DNA of 64,000 nucleotides, taken from contig NZ_LXFU01000051.1 in NCBI RefSeq assembly GCF_001657485.1, positions 173,543 to 237,542 of the forward strand, in the 5' to 3' direction. Shown one piece after another: positions 34,797 through 42,202 of this stretch. The position numbers and the translations under genes are program-made. The notes beneath the pieces are model-generated. The model was not told the origin of the DNA. It saw nothing but the letters and a program-made list of their open reading frames with translations, and ran no database searches. How positions within the stretch are numbered: the stretch's first letter is position 1; every line of letters starts with the position of its first letter. The DNA is from Rhizobium sp. WYCCWR10014. GTDB taxonomy: Bacteria; Pseudomonadota; Alphaproteobacteria; Rhizobiales; Rhizobiaceae.

Positions 34797-34832
34797 GGCA
34801 TAGTCTTTGAAGATGCTTGGTCTAAGCTGCCG

Positions 34833-34979
34833 TTAGCGGGCGATGGCTGCGCGGGCGACGTTGCGGATTTCGCTGCGGCCGATGCCGAGGTCGTCCAGTT
34901 CGCGTGCGGACATACGACCCAGTTCAGCGACCGTCTGACGATACTTGCGCCAGTTATTGAAAGAGCGTGCTACGTTCAT
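34833..34979 (-). CDS. DUF1127 family small protein (CcaF1-like)
   Basis: ATG 34979 to TAA 34833 encodes 48 residues: MNVARSFNNWRKYRQTVAEL, then GRMSARELDDLGIGRSEIRN and VARAAIAR. The arrangement WRKYRQTVAEL-xxMSARELDDLGIGRSEI is the DUF1127 (YjiS-like) signature: an Arg-rich amphipathic helix followed by an 'L.DLG..R.EI' helix. AAAGGGG precedes the start. In Rhodobacter sphaeroides a DUF1127 protein (CcaF1) is an RNA-binding protein co-transcribed with CCUCCUCCC-loop sRNAs; the same gene-plus-hairpins order is seen here. Proposed function is by that analogy. Confidence 0.93.
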   Translation of the reverse strand: MNVARSFNNWRKYRQTVAELGRMSARELDDLGIGRSEIRNVARAAIAR

Positions 34980-35051
34980 GATGATCCCCTTTCGTGGGCT
35001 TTCGAAGCTTAGCTGCCAGTCCTTGGCGCTTCGTTCGCTTCGATGAGTTGT

Positions 35052-35057
35052 ATATAG
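35052..35057 (-). promoter_or_regulatory. Candidate -10 box for the DUF1127 gene
   Basis: On the minus strand CTATAT, the usual rhizobial -10 sequence, 72 nt before the DUF1127 ATG. The matching -35 (CTGCAA, 17 nt upstream) is poor for the housekeeping sigma, so activation or an alternative sigma such as RpoH may be needed. The rest of the 183-bp gap up to 35162 shows no gene. Confidence 0.4.
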
Positions 35058-35162
35058 TACGGGACATCTGATTATTGCAGCGCCAATGCATCACTGCACC
35101 TATGCGGCGCTTGCATGGGTCGCCATATGCCGTAGCCAATCGGGATCCGAACCGCTTCGCGG

Positions 35163-36143
35163 TCAGAGTTTGAAGCGATCGAAGGCCGTCAGCCGCACGA
35201 TCGGCGGTTCCGCCTCGGCCCATCGGTAGATATCCGAGCGCAGATAGGAAAGCTCGTCGTCGAGATCCTCTTCGCCGACTTCGATCCACCAGGACTTCAA
35301 GCGACCGTCGCTGCCGTCCGACCAGCGGTAACCCCTCGCCTTCAGATGATCCTTCATCTCGAACGGGCTGTGTTCGGCAAAGATGCGGATGCGCGAGCGC
35401 TGGCTGGCCCGGTACAGCTCGGTGAACGGGCTTTCACCGTCGCGCTGCTCCCGATCGAGGATTTCCAGGAGGGCGTGGCAGTCGTCCACGGCGCGATGGC
35501 CTTCGTGAAAATAGCCGGCCTGGCCGACGAGATAACCGAGCTTCGTGCCCTCGAAGCCGCGGGCGCTCCAATTAATCTCCGAAACCGAGCATGCCCAGGC
35601 CTTGCCGGTGAAAATCGTCGAGAAAGCCTCGCAGAACGGCCGGTCGAAACCGGCATTGTGAGCAATGATCAGATCCGCCGGCTCGATCAGAGTTCTCAGC
35701 GATCGGATATCGATGAGTTGTCCTTCGACCATCGCATCGGTGATACCCGTCAGCCGGGTGATGTCGGGCGGGATCGGCCGGGAGGGCTGTTGCAGGCCGC
35801 CGTAAATGCCGACGATATCGCCGATCGCGCCGTCATCGTCGAAGGTAAAGGCGACGGCGCCGATTTCGATGATCTCGTCGCTGCGATGGTTGAGACCCGT
35901 GGTCTCCGTATCGAGAATGACGCCGAGGCGCGAAAACCCCGGCTGTCTGACTGACGCAATCGGCCGGGCGACCAGTTTTCTCAAGATGCGATAGTTGCCG
36001 CTCTCTTCGAGCGCCCGCGCCATGTCTTCATTGGAGTGGACGACCGGCTGCGATGGCCGCCGGTGCGATGGACCGCGTGCCTTGGCCGTCGCGGACGATG
36101 CCTTGGCAAACATGTCGAGTTGCGAATCTCTGTGCACGCTCAT
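35163..36143 (-). CDS. DnaQ-like 3'-5' exonuclease
   Basis: A 326-residue protein with complete DEDDh motifs: ILDTETTGLNHRSDEIIEIGAV (Exo I, near residue 76), IIAHNAGFDRPFCEAF (Exo II) and GHRAVDDCHALLEIL (Exo III His/Asp). The N-terminal ~65 residues are basic and low-complexity. The C-terminal ~80 residues (RIRIFAEHSPFEMKDHLKARGYRWSDG) resemble the extension of stand-alone DnaQ-type 'epsilon-like' exonucleases in rhizobia rather than the polymerase-bound DnaQ. A role in DNA repair or end trimming is probable. ATG 36143 is the first in-frame start. Confidence 0.82.
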   Translation of the reverse strand: MSVHRDSQLDMFAKASSATAKARGPSHRRPSQPVVHSNEDMARALEESGNYRILRKLVARPIASVRQPGFSRLGVILDTETTGLNHRSDEIIEIGAVAFTFDDDGAIGDIVGIYGGLQQPSRPIPPDITRLTGITDAMVEGQLIDIRSLRTLIEPADLIIAHNAGFDRPFCEAFSTIFTGKAWACSVSEINWSARGFEGTKLGYLVGQAGYFHEGHRAVDDCHALLEILDREQRDGESPFTELYRASQRSRIRIFAEHSPFEMKDHLKARGYRWSDGSDGRLKSWWIEVGEEDLDDELSYLRSDIYRWAEAEPPIVRLTAFDRFKL

Positions 36144-36315
36144 CGAATCTATATGTCACGGAGACGCGATTTAATCCATCGCCGGACAGCACCGCGCGTT
36201 TTTTTCGCGAGGCGCAACGGATGCTCCAAAGGATGCCGCGCATAGTGTGGAGTGGTTTTGCGACAACGACATCCGCAAAACCAAAGACCTGAACCGGCAA
36301 GCGAATCTGAAAGAT

Positions 36316-36350
36316 CGCGACGCGCTTTAGCACTTCGAATTATGCAGTAG
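36316..36350. repeat. Truncated rhizobial intergenic repeat overlapping a gene end
   Basis: The sequence CGACGCGCTTTAGCACTTCG-AATTATGCAGTAG resembles the outer ends of a longer repeat seen at 48619-48716, with the centre deleted. It contributes the last codons and TAA stop of the histidine kinase gene (stop 36340-36342). Assignment rests on similarity to repeats I recall from rhizobial genomes. Confidence 0.45.
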
Positions 36351-37719
36351 CGAGATGCGGTGGAGTATCAACGCGTGCCGTTTTGTCTGGCGGGAAGCTC
36401 AGCCGGCAGACCGCGCCGGGATTGCGGTTGTCGATCGTCACCTCGCCGCCGTGCATGCGCAGGATGTCGCGAACGAGATTGAGGCCGAGGCCGGCACCGC
36501 GTCCGTCGTGATGGCGTTTGAAGAACGGCTCGAATATGCGATCCCGCATATCGGCGGGGATGCCCGGTCCCTCGTCCCTGACCTCGATCCAGTTGCAGCC
36601 GGCGGTCAGCGAAATGGTACCTTTCCTGCCGCCGTGGTTGATCGCGTTCTGCAGGATGTTCATCAGGGCGCGCTGCAGCGCCAGAGGATCGCCCTCGATC
36701 TCGCCGGCGCCGTCGACATCGAACTGCACCATATAGCCCGCGGCAAAGGCCAGCGGCGCCATCTCGATGATGACCTTCCTGGCCAGCTGGCCGAGATCGA
36801 CCTTGCAGAATTGGACCTTGCCCTGTTTCAGCCGCTGAAGATCGAGCATCTGCTCGGTGAGTACGGCAAGCCTTGCGGCATCTTCCAAGAGGTCGGTCTT
36901 GATCGAACTGTGCGGCAGGGACCCAATTCGCGTATTCAGAATGGCGATCGGCGTGCGCAGCTCGTGGGCGGCGTCGGTCAGAAACCGCTCTTGCCGCTCA
37001 TAACCCTCGTCGAGACGACCGAGCGCGCGGTTGACGGCGTGCACCAGCGGCGCGATCTCTTCCGGAGTATCGTTTTCCGACAGCCGGCCGCCACGCTGGT
37101 CGATATCGATCGTATCGGCCTGGAGCGCGGCCTGGTCGATCCCGACCAGCGACCTTCGCACGACGAGCGGCGTCGCGATCAACGCACCCAACGCCATCAC
37201 TGCGACGATGGGAATAACAATTTTCACAAGGACCAGCGAAAGCTTGAGCAGGATGAAGGTTGACGAGTTGGGGCCGTCAGTGCCTGTCAGAAACTGCACC
37301 TGTCCCCAATCCGTCGCAATCCACTTCATCCGGGCAGCTGGACGGTCGTGGTCGCCGAGGTTCGAGCCGAACTTCGCCTGGCCGACATGATCGAGCGTGT
37401 TGCCGATTGCGGCATATTCTTCCGGAATCCGGCCCTCGCTCAAAACATGTCCCTGCATGTCGCGAACAGTGTACCAGAGATCGGGCGCCTCCTTGCGCAG
37501 CTGTCGCAGATCCTCGGTCTCCCTCAGGCTCAACTCTCCTGTGGGTTGGCGGAAGACGGCCTGGCGCAGGATCTCGATCGTGCCCTCCGTCGAGCTGAAC
37601 TCGGATATCTTGCCAACCGAAATCAGCACGATCATCACCAGGATGAGCACGACCGATTGCACGGCAAGAAGCCGCCAGAACAGGCGCTTGCGCAGCGAAT
37701 AGGAGCATCGTTTGCTCAT
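36340..37719 (-). CDS. Sensor histidine kinase
   Basis: A 459-residue membrane kinase. TM1 is at about 13-37 (LFWRLLAVQSVVLILVMIVLISVG), a ~120-residue periplasmic loop follows, and TM2 at about 160-185 precedes a HAMP-like linker. The dimerisation H-box is FLTDAAHELRTPIAILNTRI. ATP-binding boxes are visible as N (NILQNAINHGG), G1 (VRDEGPGIP) and G2 (GRGAGLGLNLVRDI). The periplasmic stimulus is unknown. It is translated after, and overlaps by 4 bp, the OmpR-type response regulator. Its last codons lie in an intergenic repeat fragment. Confidence 0.9.
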   Translation of the reverse strand: MSKRCSYSLRKRLFWRLLAVQSVVLILVMIVLISVGKISEFSSTEGTIEILRQAVFRQPTGELSLRETEDLRQLRKEAPDLWYTVRDMQGHVLSEGRIPEEYAAIGNTLDHVGQAKFGSNLGDHDRPAARMKWIATDWGQVQFLTGTDGPNSSTFILLKLSLVLVKIVIPIVAVMALGALIATPLVVRRSLVGIDQAALQADTIDIDQRGGRLSENDTPEEIAPLVHAVNRALGRLDEGYERQERFLTDAAHELRTPIAILNTRIGSLPHSSIKTDLLEDAARLAVLTEQMLDLQRLKQGKVQFCKVDLGQLARKVIIEMAPLAFAAGYMVQFDVDGAGEIEGDPLALQRALMNILQNAINHGGRKGTISLTAGCNWIEVRDEGPGIPADMRDRIFEPFFKRHHDGRGAGLGLNLVRDILRMHGGEVTIDNRNPGAVCRLSFPPDKTARVDTPPHLATA

Positions 37720-38390
37720 GATGATTCACGCAGGAGATAACCCACGCCCCGGATAACGTTGATGACCACGCCCGCTTGCGATGCTGCCAGCTTGCGCCGC
37801 AACCGCGATATGTGGGAATCGAGCGCGTTCGACTGGATCTCGTCGTCGAAGCCGAAGACCGCTTCCATCAAGGCCGGTCTGGGCACCATGCGACCGGCCC
37901 GGCGCATGAGGCATTCGAGCACCAACGCCTCCCGGCGCGGCATTTCCAGACGCAGACCGGAAACGATGATGTCGCAATAGGTCGGGTCGAACGAAAGACG
38001 GCCGATCGAAATCAGCGCCGGGCGCAAGGTTTCGGAGCGGCGCATAACTGCGCGCAGCCGCGCCAGAAGTTCGTCGAAGACGAAGGGTTTGGCAAGGTAA
38101 TCGTCGGCACCGGTCTCAAGGCCGGTGATCCTATCTGGAACCTCTCCCTTGGCGGTGATGACGATGATTGGCAGCGTCAGCCCCTTCTTGCGGATCTTCG
38201 GAATGAGTTCGAGGCCATCGCCGTCGGGCAGTTGCCGATCCAGAAGCACGGCGTCGTAGGCGCCGTCGCCGATCACCAGTTCGGCGTCGCATAGGGTCGA
38301 AACGTGATCCATAACCATGTCGTGCCTGGTGAGCGCCCCTCGGAGCGCCACAGCCATTTGAGGTTCATCCTCGATCAGTAATATGCGCAT
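37716..38390 (-). CDS. OmpR/PhoB-family response regulator
   Basis: A 224-residue regulator. The receiver domain has acidic DE at residues 8-9 (MRILLIEDEP), phosphoacceptor Asp51 in LLDRQLPDGDG, a Thr in VITAKGE and the conserved Lys in LAKPF. The C-terminal winged helix ends with LDSHISRLRRKLAASQAGVVINVIRGVGYLL. It is the first gene of the two-gene operon with the downstream kinase. Target genes unknown; its neighbours on both sides are unrelated housekeeping-type genes. Confidence 0.92.
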   Translation of the reverse strand: MRILLIEDEPQMAVALRGALTRHDMVMDHVSTLCDAELVIGDGAYDAVLLDRQLPDGDGLELIPKIRKKGLTLPIIVITAKGEVPDRITGLETGADDYLAKPFVFDELLARLRAVMRRSETLRPALISIGRLSFDPTYCDIIVSGLRLEMPRREALVLECLMRRAGRMVPRPALMEAVFGFDDEIQSNALDSHISRLRRKLAASQAGVVINVIRGVGYLLRESS

Positions 38391-38537
38391 CTCACATTCC
38401 TATCGGGGGGCCCATCGGGGGCCCATCGGGGCCGTCGGTCCATAGGTGGAAACCATATCACCCTCGAGCAAGTCTGCGATGCCTGTCGCGCATCGAATGC
38501 CGGATCGCCGCCTCGTATCGAAGGATCGTATCCGTCA

Positions 38538-39137
38538 TCATGCGCGGCGCTGCTCGATCAATGCCATTGGCTGGTACCTGCGGCTGATGCGGTAGACCGC
38601 GGCCGGCGGGATATTGCGGAACGTCCAGCCGATCCTCTTTGAGACAAGACCGAGAGAGTCGAGGATTTCGACGGGCACCGGGCATTTCGGCCCGTAGGTG
38701 AACTGATAGAAGGCACCGTGTGGCCTGAGGTTGGAAAAGCAGCCCTCGAGCAGCGCCTGCACATCGTCGGGCCGCATGGCAAGAAGCGGAAGCCCGCTGA
38801 CGACGCCACCGAAGAATCTTCCGGAAAGCGCCGTCTTCCACATCTCCCGCACGTCCAGCTGCAGCACCCTGGCATCGGGAAAGCGATCTTGAAGCAACGT
38901 GGCGAAATCCCGTTCGTATTCGATCAGCGTCAGATCGCGCTCGGCAATGCCGCGTTCCAAAAGGGCTGTAGTGAAAACGCCGGTGCCCGGACCGAGTTCG
39001 AGAATCGGCCCGGTTATCGCAGAGATTTCCTTGGTCATCAGGCCCGCAAGGCGCGGGCCTGATGGCGTGATCGAGGCAATGCGCAGTGGCGCGCGAAGCC
39101 AGGCAAGAAGAAAGCGTCGTCGATCGAAACGTGACAT
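38538..39137 (-). CDS. Class I SAM-dependent methyltransferase, PmtA-like
   Basis: A 199-residue protein. Motif I ILELGPGTGVFTTALLERG is preceded by IASITPSGPRLAGLMTKEI, a start typical of phosphatidylethanolamine N-methyltransferases of the rhizobial PmtA type. Motif GGVVSGLPLLAMRP follows, and the end (FRNIPPAAVYRI) also fits the family. PmtA makes phosphatidylcholine from PE at the membrane surface using SAM. Whether this copy is the main PmtA or a paralogue is unclear. ATG 39137, with GAAGG upstream, is favoured over 39167. Confidence 0.75.
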   Translation of the reverse strand: MSRFDRRRFLLAWLRAPLRIASITPSGPRLAGLMTKEISAITGPILELGPGTGVFTTALLERGIAERDLTLIEYERDFATLLQDRFPDARVLQLDVREMWKTALSGRFFGGVVSGLPLLAMRPDDVQALLEGCFSNLRPHGAFYQFTYGPKCPVPVEILDSLGLVSKRIGWTFRNIPPAAVYRISRRYQPMALIEQRRA

Positions 39138-39233
39138 TGGACCTTCATAGTGGCTGATTGATCCCACCCATGAACCGGCTCAACATTGCAACAGTCTGTC
39201 ATGTCGCAGTCACTGTGACGCAGACGCAGATTT

Positions 39234-40124
39234 TTATGCCTGAGAGGCGACCTTCCGCTGCGCTGTTCTGAGCCCATTCCGATCGATCCAGCCTTTGATT
39301 TCGGCGGCAATCGCCTCGGGCTGGTCTTCGGGGGCAATGTGACGCGCTGGCCCGCAGCCCCTGATTTCCAAGCCGGCGATGGTGTCGCGGCACCACGAAA
39401 TCATCTCGCTGCCGATCAATAGCGTTTCGGCGGTCCCGTCGAAGGTCAGTAGCAGCTTGGGCGTCTCAGGACTGGCGGAAAGCCAGCGGTCATAGGCCTC
39501 GATCCTGGCGACCACATCGGCCGGCTCGCCGTTGATCGGCATGGCGCGCGGCCATTCCAGCAGCGGGCGCCGGCTGTCGCGGTCCGGATAGGGGGCGCGG
39601 TAGACGTCCCAATCGGCATCGCTGAGCCCTTTCAGCGTGGTTGCGCGCAAGGCCTGTTCGATGAAGAAATTTTCGTCGAGGACCTTGGCCTCGCCGGTTC
39701 CCGCACCCCGCAACAGTTCATAACGTGCCTTTCCGCCGCCTGGCAGATCTTCCCAGCTCATCGGCCGCAGGATGGTTTCCATGAAGGCAATGCCGCGCAC
39801 CCGCTCGGCGTGGCGCGAGGCCCAGTCGAATGCCAGCGCGCCGCCCCAGTCGTGGCCGACGAGCACGACGTCGTCGAGGTCAAGCGCTTCGAACCAGGCG
39901 TCGAGATAGGCGATGTGATCGCCATAGCGATAGCCGATGTCGGGTTTGCCGGAGCGTCCCATGCCGATCAGATCGGGCGCCAGGCAGCGGCCGGGCCCGA
40001 TGCCGGACATGATGTTCCGCCAGAGATGCGATGAGGTGGGATTGCCGTGAAGGAAGACGATCGGGTCGCCCTCCCCCAGTTCCTCGTAGGAGATGAACGA
40101 GGTGAGAATATCGATGATCGGCAT
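39234..40124 (-). CDS. dhaA: Haloalkane dehalogenase (HLD-II type)
   Basis: A 296-residue alpha/beta hydrolase with the full haloalkane dehalogenase set: oxyanion/halide Asn28 in FLHGNPTSSHLWR, nucleophile Asp92 with halide-binding Trp93 in VGHDWGGALAF, catalytic acid Glu116 in FMETILRPMSW, and His262 in PARHIAPEDQP. Glu after beta-strand 6 places it in subfamily II, like the rhizobial DbjA/DmlA enzymes. It hydrolyses carbon-halogen bonds to alcohols in the cytoplasm. Divergent from a MarR regulator with two operator-like repeats between them, implying inducible expression. Confidence 0.9.
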   Translation of the reverse strand: MPIIDILTSFISYEELGEGDPIVFLHGNPTSSHLWRNIMSGIGPGRCLAPDLIGMGRSGKPDIGYRYGDHIAYLDAWFEALDLDDVVLVGHDWGGALAFDWASRHAERVRGIAFMETILRPMSWEDLPGGGKARYELLRGAGTGEAKVLDENFFIEQALRATTLKGLSDADWDVYRAPYPDRDSRRPLLEWPRAMPINGEPADVVARIEAYDRWLSASPETPKLLLTFDGTAETLLIGSEMISWCRDTIAGLEIRGCGPARHIAPEDQPEAIAAEIKGWIDRNGLRTAQRKVASQA

Positions 40125-40150
40125 ATGGAGCTCCGCGCTTTCGTGCTATA

Positions 40151-40168
40151 TAGTCAGGCAGCTGTCCA
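40151..40168. promoter_or_regulatory. Candidate MarR operator, copy 1
   Basis: TAGTCAG-GCAG-CTGTCCA, an imperfect copy of the dyad at 40178-40195, 27 bp away centre to centre. It lies in the 90-bp divergent promoter between dhaA and the marR-type gene. Confidence 0.6.
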
Positions 40169-40177
40169 TTTATCATA

Positions 40178-40195
40178 TAGACAGGCAACTGTCTA
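40178..40195. promoter_or_regulatory. Candidate MarR operator, copy 2
   Basis: TAGACAG-GCAA-CTGTCTA, a perfect 7-bp-arm dyad of the size MarR dimers bind, 20 bp before the marR-type start. Repression of both divergent genes would be expected. Confidence 0.7.
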
Positions 40196-40214
40196 TATTG
40201 TTGCGCGGGGTTTC

Positions 40215-40637
40215 ATGTCGTCTTCTTCCCTTGGCCTGTTGTTGCGTCTGGTCCATCAACATTGGACACAGGCCGTCGAAGCGGCGCTCGATGAGGCAGG
40301 CTACGGAGATATCCGCCCACCGCACGCCAACGTCTTCACCTTCGCACGGCCCGAGGGCATCCAGGTTAGCGAGCTGACCAAGCTCGCCCGCGTTCGCAAG
40401 CAGACGATGACGCAGGCCGTGGAAGAACTCGAGCGCTTGGGTTATGTCGAGCGCCGGCCCGATCCGAACGATCGGCGCGGCAGGCTGGTGTTTCTGACGG
40501 AAAAAGGCCAGGGGGTCAGGCCGATAGCGATGGCGGCGGGCCGGCACGTCGATGAAAACTGGGCGGCCTTGACCAGCCAGCAGCAGATGGACGATCTGCG
40601 GACAGCACTTCGGCGGCTGCTGGAGCAGCTGCAATAG
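40215..40637 (+). CDS. MarR-family transcriptional regulator
   Basis: A 140-residue MarR protein. The winged HTH reads IQVSELTKLARVRKQTMTQAVEELERLGYVERRPDPNDRRGRLVFLTEKG; the wing motif DPNDRR is diagnostic. N- and C-terminal helices for dimerisation are present. ATG 40215 lies just downstream of the perfect dyad. It is divergent from haloalkane dehalogenase and 63 bp upstream of an amine oxidase gene on its own strand, so it may respond to a substrate or product of either. Confidence 0.9.
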   Translation: MSSSSLGLLLRLVHQHWTQAVEAALDEAGYGDIRPPHANVFTFARPEGIQVSELTKLARVRKQTMTQAVEELERLGYVERRPDPNDRRGRLVFLTEKGQGVRPIAMAAGRHVDENWAALTSQQQMDDLRTALRRLLEQLQ

Positions 40638-40700
40638 CGAAGCGGGGCTTGCTTGAGACGACCCTTTCCACTTAACCGTCGCGCGACCGAAGGAAAATAC

Positions 40701-41972
40701 ATGCCTGGTGACAACAGCAAAGGTGCCGACGAGGATGTCATCATCATCGGCGCCGGTGCCGCCGGCATCGCCGCCGCCCGTCGCCTGCAGGCAATCCGCC
40801 CGGATCTGTCCATCCTCCTGCTTGAAGCCGGCGACCGTCTCGGCGGTCGCGCCTGGACGGCCAGCCTGCCTGAAGCCGCCGATATCGGGCTCGATCTCGG
40901 CTGCGGCTGGCTGCATGGCGCGCGGACCAATGCCTGGACTGCCATCGCCGGCGAGGTCGGACTGACGGTCGACCGCACGCCGGCGCCCTGGAACGATGGC
41001 GGACGGCGGCTTCAGCGGGATGACGCCGAGGCGCATGCCGCAAGCGAGGCGATAGGCGCCTATTTCGAGCGCCTCGAGAGCCACGCGGGGAATGACGCAG
41101 CCATGGCCGATATGCTCGAGCCCGGCAATGCCTGGAACGGCCAGATCCGGGCGGTCGGCACCTATATCACCGGCGCAGAGCTGGAGCGGTCGTCGGTCGT
41201 CGATTACAACAGATACGATCCCGGCCCTGGCCCTGACTGGCGGGTGCGCGAGGGCTACGGAACGCTGGTCTCGCTTTACGGCAAGCCGGTTCGGGCAAGG
41301 CTCGGCACGGAGGTGACGCGCATCGACCATCGTCACGCCGGCCGTATCCGCATCGAGACGAACCAGGGTGTGCTGAGTGCCCGTGCGGTGCTGGTGACCG
41401 TTTCGACCAATGTGCTTGCCGCCGGCAAGATCAACTTCGATCCGCCTTTGCCTGACAAGATCGAGGCAGCGGCCCGTTTGCCGCTCGGGCTTGCCGACAA
41501 GCTCTTCTTGAGGCTCGCAAACCAGGAGGCACTGCCGGCGGACACGCATATGCTCGGCTCTACCCGTCGCGGCGCGACCGGCACCTATCAGCTCCGGCCA
41601 TTCGGTGCGCCCGTCGTCGAGGCCTATTTCGCCGGCGACCTTGCGCATGATCTGGAGCGCCAAGGCAGAGAGGCTGCCTTCTCCTTCGCTGGCGACGAAC
41701 TGGCGGCACATTTTGGCGCGGACATCCGCAAGGAGCTGTCGGTTGCGGCAATGTCGGCTTGGGCCGCAGCGCCCCATATCGGCGGCTCCTATTCCTACGC
41801 CGAACCCGGCGCCTCCGATCAACGCGGCCGTCTCGCCGCGCCGCATGACGAGCGGATCTTTTTTGCCGGCGAGGCCTGTTCGACGTCGCGTTATTCGACG
41901 GCGCACGGCGCCTACGAGACCGGCGTCGCCGCAGCCGATCTGATCGCCGGCTCGTTTTCGCAAAATCCGTAA
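40701..41972 (+). CDS. FAD-dependent amine oxidase (flavin monoamine oxidase family)
   Basis: A 423-residue flavoprotein. FAD-binding VIIIGAGAAGIAAARRL near residues 14-30 is followed by LLEAGDRLGGRAWT, the GG-R signature of the amine oxidase family. GCGWLHG lies next, and the C-terminal FAD contact is FFAGEACSTSRYSTAHGAYETG. The reaction is oxidation of a primary or secondary amine to an imine with H2O2 release; the substrate is not evident. ATG 40701 follows AAGGAAAATAC. It follows the MarR gene and precedes the aldo/keto reductase. A functional link to the methylated-amine genes 3 kb away is possible but not shown. Confidence 0.85.
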   Translation: MPGDNSKGADEDVIIIGAGAAGIAAARRLQAIRPDLSILLLEAGDRLGGRAWTASLPEAADIGLDLGCGWLHGARTNAWTAIAGEVGLTVDRTPAPWNDGGRRLQRDDAEAHAASEAIGAYFERLESHAGNDAAMADMLEPGNAWNGQIRAVGTYITGAELERSSVVDYNRYDPGPGPDWRVREGYGTLVSLYGKPVRARLGTEVTRIDHRHAGRIRIETNQGVLSARAVLVTVSTNVLAAGKINFDPPLPDKIEAAARLPLGLADKLFLRLANQEALPADTHMLGSTRRGATGTYQLRPFGAPVVEAYFAGDLAHDLERQGREAAFSFAGDELAAHFGADIRKELSVAAMSAWAAAPHIGGSYSYAEPGASDQRGRLAAPHDERIFFAGEACSTSRYSTAHGAYETGVAAADLIAGSFSQNP

Positions 41973-42156
41973 TCGTTGTCGGCCGCAACGGCAGGCAGGA
42001 ATATTTTTTTCTCACTTGTCGCGCGGGCGGGATTGGTTATGCTCACCCCAGCCTCTGTGCTCCCAGCCCAGGGCGCTATACGTCATCCGGCGGCAAGCGG
42101 CCGCCTCAAGCACAATATTGTCATTGTCATTGATTGCAGGAGCCCCGGCTTCTACC

Positions 42157-42174
42157 CCGACGTTTGCACGTCGG
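42157..42174 (+). promoter_or_regulatory. Leader hairpin before the aldo/keto reductase
   Basis: CCGACGT-TTGC-ACGTCGG, a perfect 7-bp stem with a tetraloop ending 28 nt before the ATG. It stands just ahead of the strong GAGGAGGAAG ribosome-binding site and might affect translation or RNA stability. Confidence 0.4.
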
Positions 42175-42202
42175 CTGCGGGTATCCGCATGAGGAGGAAG
42201 AA

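Noticed and set aside
38396..38440. Short direct repeats of CCCATCGGGG upstream of the response regulator
   Set aside because: Only about three short copies in a GC-rich leader; no spacer regularity as in a CRISPR, and no clear operator symmetry.
40173..41963. 596-codon minus-strand frame opposite MarR and amine oxidase genes
   Set aside because: Spans two real genes and the intergenic DNA between them; shadow of high-GC codon bias.
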